DNA of 64,000 nucleotides from Thinopyrum elongatum (GCA_011799875.1 CM022302.1:381184413-381248412); one strand, 5' to 3'; shown: positions 32,301 through 42,360, counted from the first letter of the stretch. Numbers and translations are program-made. The notes: a model not told the origin generated them from the sequence alone.

Positions 32301-33567
32301 CGATCATGAGTCTCTGCTCGTTACCGCGCGCTCCTAATCCACTAACGGTTTGGATATTTTATCCGAGGGGCCTCTGGCCTGATAGAACTAACCATCACGT
32401 GGGCATAGTATGGGCGTTCTGCGTCGTATACTTCAGCCGAAGCTTAATAGATGTCAGCAACTGAGCGGCACATGCTGGGTTGGACTGGTAACGCAACCGC
32501 GCTTGTATTAAGGGGTTGCTAGGTCTGCTCATCGGCGGTGTACGCAACGTGCAGGAGCGTCCGGGGCGATGGCCCAAGACCCCTGGGGGCATAGGTTAGT
32601 CCGGCGTGCTGACCTCTCTGTTAAGTATTTGGTCGGGTTGCGGCGTGTTGCTTAGCCGAGGCCGGGCATGACCCAGTAAAGTGTGTCCGGCCGGAGTTAA
32701 GCGAGCGTGGTGGGTAAGTTGGTGCACCCCTGCAGGGAAGAACTAATCTATCGATAGCCTGTCCTACGGTAACGGACACTCGGAGTTGTATCCCGATCGA
32801 TACAACTAGAACTGATGACTTGAGATGAAATGGATAGTATGGCTCTGGGATTGCTTTCTCGCAGGGAGTCGAGGAAGAATCTCTGGCCGAGGTTGATGAC
32901 ACTACTACTACTTTACTTTATGCTGATCTGCACTCTTCTTATGCTGCAAGACTGTTGAAGATGCTGAAGATGCTAGTCTTCGATAGGACTAGGCTCTCCC
33001 CCTCTATTCTGGCATTTCTGCAGCCCAGTCCACATATACAGCCTTCCTTTGAAAATGTTGCATATGTAGTGTAGATCCTTGCTTGCTGAGTACTTCGGAT
33101 GAGTACTCACGTTTGCTTTATTTTCTTTTTCTTCTCATATCCACTTGTCGCATCCAGATGACGGAGCCCCTGAGATAGCTGCCCCTGTCAACGACTACGG
33201 CTACTACTACTACCCTCCCGGCGAGTACTACTATGAGGAGCCGTTAGACGACCAGGAGTAGGGTTCGGAGGGTCCTAGGCAGGAGGCCTAAGCCTTTCGA
33301 TCATAGTGTTTTATTTTGCCCCGCCTTTCTAAAGGCTTATCTCTATTTCTGTAATATATCTGTACTCAGATATCTAATGCTTCCGCTGACGCTTGTATGC
33401 CATCGAGCTATGTATTCGAGCCCTCGAGGCCCTGGCTTGTAATATAAAGCTTGTATGACTTTATTTATGTTTTAGAGTTGTGTTGTGATATCTTCAAGTG
33501 AGTCCTTAGGCTTGATCGTGCGCATTTGCGTGTATGGTTAGTGCACGATTAAGCCGGGGTCGTCACA
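29358..33567 (+). mobile_element. Solo LTR of a Del/Tekay element
   Basis: These 4,210 bp begin TGTAACACCCC and end GTCGTCACA, flanked by perfect ACAAA duplications (29353-29357 and 33568-33572). No internal region or second LTR is present, so it is a solo LTR, normally produced by recombination between the two LTRs of one element. It is collinear with, but clearly more diverged from, the LTRs at 9658 and 18761, and in the opposite orientation. It has the same parts: AT-rich start, GC-rich section (about 29850-30800), repeat block (31870-32095) and tyrosine-rich frame (33158-33261). Confidence 0.93.
33158..33261 (+). other. Conserved tyrosine-rich reading frame in Tekay LTR (copy 3, solo LTR)
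   Basis: It follows TTTTCTTTTTCTTCTC...CATCCAG, a good 3' splice-site shape. The frame reads DDGAPEIAAPVNDYG, then a YYYYPPGEYYYEEP stretch and DDQE-stop. It is 104 bp against 101 bp in copies 1 and 2: one extra codon, so the frame and stop are preserved. The ATG frame of this segment stops after six codons here. Confidence 0.35.
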
Positions 33568-33572
33568 ACAAA

Positions 33573-35003
33573 CAAACAAATACTTGCACCCAACGCGATA
33601 AAGGGGTTGTCAATCCCTTCACGGTTACTTGCAAGGATGGGATCTGATAGAGATAGATATAAAAGATAAGTAAAAGTGCAAAATAAGATAAAAGTAAATA
33701 AATTGCAGCAAGGCATTTTTGTGTTTTTGGTTTTATAGATCTAAAAATAATATGATAAAAGATAGAGCCGGGGGCCATAGATTTCACTAGAGCCTTCTCT
33801 CTTGAAAGAAAGCATACAGTGGGTAAACAAACTACTGTTGAGCAATTGATAGAAAAGCGATAATTATGTAGACATCTAAGGAAATGATCATGTATATAGG
33901 CATCATGTCCGAGACAAGTAGACCGACTCCTACCTACATCTACTACTATTACTCTACACATCGACCGCTATCCAGCATGCATCTAGTGTATTAAGTTAAC
34001 AAGAACGGAGTAACGCCTTATGCAAGATGACATAATGTAGAGGGATAGATCCAACCAATATGAATAAACCCCAGTTTTTTATCCTTAATGGCAACAATAC
34101 AATACGTGTCATGTCCCCTTCTGTCACTGGGATTGAGCATCGCAAGATTGAACCCATTACAAAGCACATCTTCCATTGCAAGAAAAATCAATCTAGTTGG
34201 CCAAACCAAATCAATAGATCGGAGAGAAATACAATACTATATAAATCATGCATAAAAGAGTTCAGAGAAGACTCAAATAATATTCATAGAGAATCTGAAT
34301 ATAAACCCACAATTCATCGGATCTCAACAAACGCACCGCAAAAAAGATTACATTGAATAGATTTCAAAGAACATCGAGAAGAACATTGTATTGAAGATCA
34401 AAGAGAGAGAAGAAGTCATCTAGCTACTAGCTATGGACCCATAGGTCCTTGGTAAAATACTCACACATCATCGGAAGGGCAGCAAGGTTGATGTAGAAGC
34501 CCTCCGTGATCGAATCCCCCTCCAGTGGAGTGCCGGAAAAGGCCCCAAGATGGGATCTTATGAGAACAGAAGGTTGCTACGGCGGAAAAGTATTTTTGGT
34601 CTGGTCTTCGGTGAATATTTGGGTATTTATAGAAGAAGAATTAGGGTTAGAGGAGTCACAGGGGGCCCAGAAGCCTGGGAGGCGCCCCCCCCCCCCCTCG
34701 GGGCGTGCCCCCTGAGCTTGTCGCCAATTTGTGGCCCTTCTGCCCCCCTCCCGAAGCTTCCAGGGTGTCTTGTGGTCCAAGAAAAATTCTCAAAAAGTTT
34801 CGTTCCATTTGGACTCCGTTTGATATTGATTTTCTGTAAAGGCAAAACCAAGGAAAAAACAGCAACTGGCACTGGGCTCTAAATTAATAGGTTAGTCCCA
34901 AAAGATGATATAAAATAGCATAATAATGCATATAAAACATTCAAGATGGATAATATAATAGCATGGAACAATCAAAAATTATAGATACATTGAAGACGTA
35001 TCA
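33573..35003 (-). repeat. 5' LTR, main portion (right of solo LTR)
   Basis: It resumes the LTR interrupted at 29357 and runs to TACATTGAAGACGTATCA at 35003. The full 5' LTR is 1,579 bp. It includes 34001-34427, which is absent from the 3' LTR. A TATTTATAGAAG box (plus reading) near 34622 is the promoter region on the minus strand. Confidence 0.9.
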
Positions 35004-35259
35004 CCCAACAGGGTTCAAATCCTGGTGCTTGTATTATTCTTGGTTTAATTTCAGGATTTCCAGCGATGCGCGTTCAGTGTGAGGAGACGTCCCCGTCGAC
35101 TACGAGGCGTCTGTGGTGACTTTATCAATCTTAAGATGATATGCCAGTTCAGTCTCTCGGGGTGCTCATAGGGGTAGGGTATCTGTGTGTGTGTTCATAT
35201 GGATGAGTGTATGCGCGTATAAATGAGCGTCTGCGTTTGTCTTGTGTTCTAAAAAAAAC
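35004..35259 (+). mobile_element. Au-type SINE, 3' part with Pol III B box
   Basis: It starts with a copy of the 5-bp duplication, then CAGGGTTCAAATCCTGG (B box GGTTCAAATCC, about 35013-35023). The typical Au body follows (GATTTCCAGCGATGCG, GACGTCCCCGTCGAC, AAGATGATATGCC, GTGTATGCGCGTATAAATGAGCG) and ends GTGTTCTAAAAAAAA. This is a SINE, not a tRNA gene. Confidence 0.88.
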
Positions 35260-35272
35260 TAAAGTGAAAAAT

Positions 35273-35474
35273 GGATCGGAAACGGACTGCAATATAGGGT
35301 ACTCCTGTGCTTACGTTTACCAAAACAAGAAGCAAATATGTAAAAACAACAATAGATCCTCGGTTGGATAATGATTCATTTAGGCAAAAAAAAAAAGTAA
35401 ACTAACCAAATAGTAAGTATCACACTTGTGACACGAAATCCTTCTTCTTCTTCTCCTTCTCCTTCTTCTTCTTC

Positions 35475-35515
<41 letters not shown>

Positions 35516-36060
35516 GACTAATAAAATTAGGCCAACCGACCGAAACTTCCGCCGACTGCACATGAGCAATTGGATCCAGTTTTCACAGTAAAAGGCACTG
35601 CGAACGACGATCGCCGCTACCGGAGTTGCGACCGCCGACACGGGGAACTGCAACCACAGGTGCACGCTGTTGCATGAGCGTAGCCGGTGAGAAAGGCATG
35701 AGACGATGGCGGTGAGGGCAGCGGTGCTTCGAGGTTGGTCGCCTTGCTCGTCCACGGCGAGTGTCGCGGCCCCGTTGCTCTTTTTCCTGCTTTTTTTTGG
35801 AGAAAAACAACACCGACTATGATAGAAACAACACGGGAAGGCCGACTGCGAACGGCACATGCGCACGTATCCAACGTCCGTGCGGCGACCGCCCGAAAAC
35901 TGGGCCGGTCGACCGGCGGCTAGCGCTGGATCCTCGGTTGTCTCAAACTGCAGTTTCTTTTTCTTGTTTACATAGTACTAGAAGTATATGCGCGCCTTGC
36001 CGCGCCTCTTTCTTTTCATTGGTGAGAGATTTATAGGCAACAAAACTGGTGTCGGTCATT
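35273..36060. other. Intergenic DNA with microsatellites
   Basis: No supported gene. A run of 11 A lies at about 35387. The GC-richer part at 35560-35900 gives overlapping frames on both strands, none with recognisable domains. Confidence 0.4.
35440..35515. repeat. Compound microsatellite (CTT)n-(ATT)n
   Basis: An interrupted CTT run at 35440-35476 passes into about thirteen ATT units ending near 35515. Read directly from the sequence. Confidence 0.95.
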
Positions 36061-38318
36061 AGCAGTCTCATTGGTTGCAGTAGTGTTGAAGCAGTCATGT
36101 TCTAAACATAAAAATGTGGGCAGATGACTCATTTGATCATCATAAGAAAATTCAGTAGCTCTGCTCAAGGATTTTGTCCTTTCCTGGCTTGGATGTGCCT
36201 GTAAGCATCAAGAGGAACCCTTCTCAAGCAGTACTGAGATTAGAAAGCTTTAAACTGGTCGTTCCTGGGATTCATAGCAATAAAAACAGCGCACAACAGT
36301 GTGTGAGCATCAACCACAAAATGAAAATGACACAGATGTCACGCATCACAATCTGAGAAGGAGAAACCATCAAATATACATGCAGACTATCATTTTTCAT
36401 GCCCACACGTATCTATACTTATAAAAATAAATAAACTCTTAAAATATGAAGGTGTTCCAATGATCAGTATGGCTCATCAATCATCATCATCATAGGCCTA
36501 AAGGACAACAAACTTTAAGTTTCTCTAGACTGCTATAACTTTATGACAGCAAAAGGAGAAAATGATTATAAAAATGCAAGTCCTAATAGTAGGAAAAAGA
36601 ATCTGCTCGCGATAAAAATGAAGAAAATCATTCAGCTACAGTCCAATTCCGTTGGTTCGCGATTTACAACATGGTAAGTGGTACCAACATCTGATGGAGG
36701 ATGCACTTGCAAGAAGCAAGCTAACAATTTAAGCACATATCAACGGCGCCGATTCAGAATGTATTCTGATGGTAAAGCTTTGAAAACAGAAACAAAGTTG
36801 AAGGCTTGGCTTATTGACTTAACAAAGTACTGTAATTTTGCCTAAATAACTTGTTGTGTTCACTGCGACAAATTAAGAAAATGTTTTCTAATTGCAAAGA
36901 TAAGTCCACACACAACTTGGTTGGCATATATGTAAATATAAAATAAGGAAGCATACATATTTGGAGATGGAACTAATTCACAACCTTATATAGAGAACTG
37001 ATTACACTTGAACTTGGAAGCAATGAGAAACTCCAATAAAAGCAAAAGCTCACTTTGAAGAAAATAGTGAATTTACAACATTGCATTCACTATAGCTTGT
37101 TCACATTAAAAGATATGATACGCCCTGTGCATATACAGTAGGCTCTCTTCTTCTACATAGATATACCAATAATTCTTATACGCACCTATGACCTAGATGG
37201 ACAACAAGTAAACAAACACCCTGGTTATGGGTTTCACCAAAATATCTTGCACACTACTTTGTACTTTCTCAAAAAATGATATACTATGTATTTAAGCAGT
37301 TCAGGACTAAATGACAAGCATAGCATTGAAAAGAATGTCAACCATCCTGCAATAAAAAAATATTACTACGGTCATCCGAGCATTTGAAAGCTCAAGAGTG
37401 TGCTACTAATACAATTTAATATATCTCATGGATAAAAGAAACTCTTTACTTTTAATACCTACACATAGCTGGAAGTCTGGAAGTAATTAATCTTTAGATA
37501 AGGGCCAAAAAAAATTGTGTTCTCTTCAGAACAACTGAGACAAAAGTTCAGGTGAGAAGTTCCATATCACAACACGACATAATATTGGCACAAATATCTT
37601 TTATGGGCCGTCAGAGCAATTTGACATTCCAACAAAATTATGATGTCAGGAGCGACTTGGTTTCTGCCACTTCCAAATGGTACGTCTATCCTGACATCTG
37701 GAGCAGACTAAAAAGAAAAGTTAACAATTTCACCATTAAGAATGGGACTCGGTAGCTACAAAGAGTAATTTGATTCTACACAAAGTAATACGGTGCTGCA
37801 ACCCAGAAACTTAATTCTTACCAATTCAGATTTGCTATGTGTATAATGTAATCCAGACCAAAGCTGATAACAGTTCTAACAGTTGCAGGTCACACACAAA
37901 AAATCAATGCATGGGAAATTCACTAAGCATTACATAGATTTGTTTTGCGTGACAAACTCTTATAATCTCAACTGCATGCCATATCTTAATTTCCTATGTC
38001 ATTCACTTCAAATTTTGGAGCGTTGTTACAAAATCTCATGATGTGGATGCTATCTATAACTCCACGAGCAGTGCGAATAAGAGGTTTTGCACATACCATT
38101 TGGATGTGGGCGAGCTCCCAGAGTGCTCACTTGAACTTGGGATTATTTTGAAGTTCTCACCTGAACTTTTGTCTCTGTTAGAACCCCAATGAGCATTAAA
38201 ATCACATTCAGAAAATGTTACGACACATAAAAGGAAGAAATCATCTTAATGAGCAAAGAACGTAAAAACTAAACATGGATAACATGAGGTAGGATTTAAG
38301 AAAAATTGATAAATTTAC
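36061..38318. other. AT-rich, apparently low-copy non-coding DNA
   Basis: No frame with known domains. The block 38080-38180 (minus) has splice-like borders (TTCTAACAG before, TG/GTATGTG after), and GACAAAAGTTCAGGTGAGAA also occurs on the plus strand near 37540, so part of it may be a dispersed repeat. It may be intron or downstream sequence of the gene-like region near 40 kb. Confidence 0.3.
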
Positions 38319-38435
38319 CCTAATCATCAGGGCAGAGCACAGCTCACAGGCTGCATCCACCGGTATCATGATCACTTTGTCTGTACTGCAACTACTAATC
38401 TGCAGTTGCCATTCTTGGCATGGGACTTGAGACAT
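38319..38435 (-). other. Possible exon next to LINE insertion
   Basis: On the minus strand, ATCTTAG precedes ATGTCTCAAG. A 39-codon open frame (MSQVPCQEWQLQ... to ALMIR) then ends at AGG/GTAAAT, a good donor. Before the LINE inserted, CCCCTCCTCCATCTTAG would have been a strong 3' splice site. I do not recognise the peptide, and the next splice-like block does not continue this frame cleanly, so this may be an untranslated or chance exon. Confidence 0.25.
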
Positions 38436-38442
38436 CTAAGAT

Positions 38443-39676
38443 TTTTTTTCAAAAAGGAGGTTATCCCCCGGCCTCTGCATCAAAAAGATGCATGCGGCTA
38501 TCTTATTAAAAAGCAAATAGTCCAACAAAGTCATGAGGTCTCGAATTACAAAAAGGCTCACAAAGAGCTAATTGTGAGAAAACGGAATAGCCACAACCGG
38601 CGGAATAAAGAAAGATAGGAAACTAAACACCTATCCTATTACATGACCGCCATCCAAACCGGTTGAAGATAGCCCGTGCTACCGTCTCCCAACGGATAGA
38701 CCCAGTAACCATACGCGCCCTGGCATCCGTCGGAGTGAGTAGCGACCACATACGGAGCAGTGTAGTGGCCTGAAAAATAACCTGCAAGAAATGAATATGT
38801 GTTGTTCTGTTAAAAACCAAATCGTTCCTGCAATTCCATATAGCCCATAATAAAGCACACACTCCTACACGAATCAGTTTCGCGGTTTCTGATTGTACTC
38901 CATCCAGCCACGTCCCGAATAACGTGTGGATGGTATTCGGAGGAGTAATGTTGAAAGCTATGTGCACAGACCGCCATAAATTTTTTGCCATTGGGCAATC
39001 GAGAAAGAGGTGTTTGACAGACTCATCATGATCGCAGAAACTACATCTTCGCGATCCTGTCCAGTTACGCTTAGCCAAATTGTCCTTAGTTAGAATGACT
39101 TGCTTGTGAACAAACCACATAAACACTTTAATTTTTAAGGGCACTTTGACTTTCCAGATATGCAACGATCGAGGGAGAATGCCAGAATTAATAATATCCA
39201 CATACATGGATTTTACCGAAAACACTCCAGTCTGAGTAAGTTTCCAGCGCAACTGGTTTGGCTGTTGAGAGAGGTGAACATCCATCAATCTTCTCACAAG
39301 ATGGAGCCAAGCTTCCCAACGGTTTCCCGCTAAAGTCCGCCTGAATTGAATATTGAGGGGAGTGGACTGTAGTACTGTTGCAACGTAAGCATCTCTACGC
39401 TGAACAATATTATAGAGAGAAGGATATTGGATAGCTAGAGGCGTCTCCCCTAACCATGTATCCTCCCAGAATCTCGTGGAAGTACCATTACCAATAATGA
39501 ATTTTGCCCTATGGAAGAATGCTGATTTAACTCTCATCAGTCCTTTCCAAAACAGTGAGTCGGTCGGCCTGACCGTCACCTGAGACAAAGTTTTAGAATG
39601 AAGGTACTTATTACGCAGAATCTGGACCCAAGTGGCCTCGGTCTCTACAGATAGCTTGTACAGCCATTTGCTGAGA
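38443..39676 (-). mobile_element. 5'-truncated LINE (non-LTR retrotransposon)
   Basis: The 13-bp target duplication AGACATCTAAGAT is perfect at 38430-38442 and 39677-39689. The minus-strand 3' end is a short poly(A) (T run 38442-38449) after a UTR with GCCGGGGGATAACC, typical of wheat LINEs. Only the last third of ORF2 was copied, which is the usual outcome of incomplete target-primed reverse transcription. Confidence 0.93.
38623..39676 (-). pseudogene. LINE ORF2 C terminus (zf-RVT domain)
   Basis: About 350 residues remain open to a stop at 38623. They include FIIGNGTSTRFWEDTWLGETPL, the WKLTQTGVFSVKSMY segment, IWKVKVPLKIKVFMWFVHKQVILTKDNLAKRNW and the zinc-binding motif CSFCDHDESVKHLFLDCP. 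This is the zf-RVT region downstream of the reverse transcriptase in plant LINEs. The open frame continues 21 codons beyond the element into flanking DNA (to 39738); those codons are not LINE. The lack of internal stops suggests a fairly recent insertion. Endonuclease and RT are absent, so it is inert. Confidence 0.9.
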
Positions 39677-39689
39677 AGACATCTAAGAT

Positions 39690-40560
39690 GGAGGAGGGGA
39701 ATTGATCTGATGCTTCCTGTATAGTATAATTCATACATAAAGGAATGCCAAACTGAAAAATAGCTAGGTAACCAAAAAACAAATAGAGGAATGACCTTTT
39801 ATTAGCGGATATGCAACAAATCACGCATGAAGATGGAGATTATAATAGTAGTGATTGTAAAATAATGATCTGCATTTTGATTTATTCATTATGCCATTCA
39901 CACCATAACACTAAGAATCTTAGAACTGCTACTGAGGGCCACGATACATATACCTTTGAGCAAATTAGGAAGATAATTATGTAGCCTGCAGCAGGGAGCG
40001 GTTCCAAGAGCTCGCCATGGTGGTCGTTGGGTAGGTGTGCAGCTGAGGCTTGGAGAGCCCTACCACCAGATCGAGCGCATCAATGCTTTGGAATCGATGA
40101 TCTTCCCACTTCACGACGAAGCACCTCGCCAGTTCAAACTCCCTCGTCACCACCATACTGCTGGGCTAGGCCCGTGGAAACATGCCCCTGCATCGCTGCC
40201 GCCGGTCATTGCCTCGCCGTGGAGAGTGAGAGATGAGCCGGGTGGCGTGGTGGTGGGTTAGTGGCGCTGCAGAGGAGGTAAGGAAGAATCTTTTGCGAAC
40301 GCCGAGCCGAGGCGAACAAGCGCCGCGCGGAACGGGTCCCCGGCGCCAGCACCGTAGACCAGTAGAGGCGAGGCGAGGCGACCGGCACAACGGCGCAGAG
40401 GAGAGGGCGCGGGGAGGAGCGAAGGTGAACGGCAGGACGGGGAACTGGGTGTGGCACGACATCGAAGAGGAGGCGGGCGCGATGGCAGAGGCGGCGACAC
40501 GGTGGAAGGCGGACAAAAAGGGGATCCGGATTCAGGGGAGGGGCTAGCGAATAGGTTGGA
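39690..40560 (-). other. GC-rich gene-like 5' region
   Basis: About 40010-40560 is GC- and CpG-rich between AT-rich flanks, as at the 5' ends of grass genes. Minus-strand frames are Ala/Pro/Ser/Arg-rich and resemble organelle transit peptides, but none shows a known domain. A splice-like block (CTGCAG before GCTACATAATT..., CAAAG/GTATATG near 39950) follows. With the possible exon beside the LINE, this may be a disrupted or poorly conserved gene on the minus strand. Confidence 0.3.
39977..40156 (-). CDS. Small hypothetical ORF (59 residues)
   Basis: It starts ATGGTGGTGACG after an in-frame TAG and reads MVVTREFELARCFVVKWEDH, then a mixed-composition stretch ending LLQAT-stop. An internal Met at 40018 has an excellent plant start context (CCACCATGGCG). 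Composition is protein-like rather than the low-complexity Ala/Pro/Arg of neighbouring frames. I do not recognise it and cannot exclude chance. Confidence 0.25.
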   Translation of the reverse strand: MVVTREFELARCFVVKWEDHRFQSIDALDLVVGLSKPQLHTYPTTTMASSWNRSLLQAT

Positions 40561-40596
40561 AAGGGAAGAGAACCGACGTGGGGTCAAACCGACTAA

Positions 40597-40795
40597 GAGC
40601 CTAATTGGTTTGTTATCAAAAGTTTGCATGCCAAATTTTGGCAACTGCCAAATGTTGGCTACAGATCGGTTGCATACCAATTTCTGTCGCCAATCTCACA
40701 TAAAGTTGTTAAATGTTGGCAATTTTTGATTTTGCTAAATATTGACTTGTCAAATATTGGTAATGTCAAATGTTGGTAGCAAACCAATCAGCCTT
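40597..40795. mobile_element. Tourist-like MITE
   Basis: The inverted ends are GAGCCTAATTGGTTTGTTA and, on the other strand, AAGGCTGATTGGTTTGCTA, flanked by TAA at 40594-40596 and 40796-40798. It is 199 bp and non-coding. Many TTGG(C/T)AA-type words inside are typical of MITE bodies. Confidence 0.65.
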
Positions 40796-40798
40796 TAA

Positions 40799-41389
40799 AG
40801 CCCATATCCACTTACAAATGGGGCCACGAGCGTGGCTAAAAGTCTCGATCAACCACAGCGCTGTAAATCCTGGGAGCTTAGAAACTGTAGAGATATCAGG
40901 ACATGATTTACAAGCAACTTGCCAATGAAGGATCCTTTTCGCAGCATTACACCTACAGTACTATTAATTCCTACAAGGCACAATACAGCGCTAGTATGCG
41001 TTTATACTAGTGCTTGAGACGCCACCCTGTGGCGCCGCTTGAAAAGAAGTTGTGTGCATGGTTTCATTTAAAAAAATACATAGAATCCTCACCTCCGTCT
41101 AAAAAAACATCTCAGAAAAAAATTCTCACCTTCAACTAAAAAAAAGTAAAAAAGAAAATATTTACCACCGCAGCCTACCAGCGAGCGCCATTTTGTATAA
41201 CCCTTCATTTAGAAAATGCCAGAGGTCCCCACCTCTATCTAAAAAAAAAATACATTTAAAAATAATCCTCACCTTCATCTAAAAAATCCAAAAGATTTCT
41301 CACCGCGGCCAACCAACTTGCACCACGTGCCATAGCTGGTTGGCCGCCCTTCACGCGACGCTTAATGGGTTTAATGATCAACACAACGC
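40799..41389. other. Intergenic DNA
   Basis: I see no gene. AAAAAA-rich phrases such as CTCACCT...CTAAAAAA repeat three times between 41070 and 41290, perhaps a decayed repeat. Confidence 0.3.
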
Positions 41390-41444
41390 TAAGTTTGCTT
41401 GTGCAGTTGTGAGATATAGTAAGTAGCTTCAAACTTTTACATAC

Positions 41445-41482
<38 letters not shown>

Positions 41483-41591
41483 GAAGAAGAAGAAGAAGAA
41501 GAAGAAGTTTGCTTGTGCAGTTACTATATCTTACTATAATAATTAGCTTCTTCAAACTTTTACATATCTCACAACTACACAAGCAAACTTA
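41390..41591. mobile_element. Inverted-repeat element containing (AAT)n(AAG)n
   Basis: The left end TAAGTTTGCTTGTGCAGTTG matches the reverse complement of the right end over about 28 bp (27 identical, through GTGAGATAT). Inside are 12 AAT units (41445-41480), 9 AAG units (41481-41507) and an extra direct copy of GTTTGCTTGTGCAG. It looks like a MITE with an expanded microsatellite, family unknown. Confidence 0.5.
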
Positions 41592-42300
41592 ACGTTTTGG
41601 ACTTTCGTGCCTAATGGGGTATTGACAAACAATTTTCTACACATATTCTTGTAGGGTGGTAGCCGGGCTCTATAGGTTGCCATGAATGATGTGATTTAAA
41701 AGAAAATGTTATCTCCTATCCAGGTTATTCATGTTTGTACATAATGGCTTCGTACTTGGTCACATTTTTATGATGACGTCTACCTGGTTGTAGCATACAA
41801 TTAAATAGTGTTTCTCCCACTATGGATGACATTGACGTTGTAATCTTCAGATAGTACCTATCCCATCTTAGGCTGGATTTTTCTGTTTGATTGTGTTGGA
41901 CGTGTTGACTATGTGCATCATATTATGCAGAGGCCAGCCACTCACACACTGCAACTGTATTGTCTCGATATATCGATTGAATGAAAATGCCTATTACCAA
42001 GAGAAAAAAAGACTTACCGCTGCGATTCACTTTTGGCATCAGTGTCAGTATAACGCAATGTGACAATATATACATATGGAATGCTAAAGTTACCAACAGG
42101 TTCAAGACTGTACAATCTGTTTCACAAGAGAAAAATCCGACAAAGCCGAACACGCTAGTGTTTCAATTACCTACACCACCACAACAAACGAAAACTAAGG
42201 ACGAGTGCACGACGAGAAAGCATTGTTGCAAGCATCATGCAGCAGGGCATGGAGGAAGGCGAGGACCACCTAGCTAGCTAGCTAGCACTACAAACTTAAA
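41592..42300. other. Downstream flank of the cyclin gene
   Basis: No gene is supported. 42140-42360 probably includes the 3' UTR of the cyclin gene on the minus strand; no clear AATAAA signal was found. Confidence 0.35.
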
Positions 42301-42360
42301 CACACAGACTAACAGAAATGCACGCATCATGCCGCGAGCGCTGCTGGCCGGCAGGCGGCT

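Larger units (their letters stand above)
24412..35003 (-). mobile_element. Sabrina/WHAM-like gypsy element without gag-pol, hosting a solo LTR
   Basis: On the minus strand the order is 5' LTR (35003 down to 29210, interrupted), PBS, one 226-codon ORF, a long non-coding 3' region, PPT and 3' LTR (25562 to 24412). The presumed target duplication is CCCAC (24407-24411) and CCCAA (35004-35008), with one mismatch. Nothing resembling gag, protease, RT or integrase is present in the 3.6-kb interior. The element must have moved using another element's proteins, or lost gag-pol afterwards. Confidence 0.85.

Noticed and set aside
35009..35030. B-box-like GGTTCAAATCC suggesting a tRNA gene
   Set aside because: It belongs to the Au SINE; no cloverleaf can be formed and the SINE body and tail follow.
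40594..40798. Stowaway assignment for the 40.6-kb MITE
   Set aside because: The ends do not begin CTCCCTCC, and the flanking trinucleotide TAA fits Tourist/Harbinger better.
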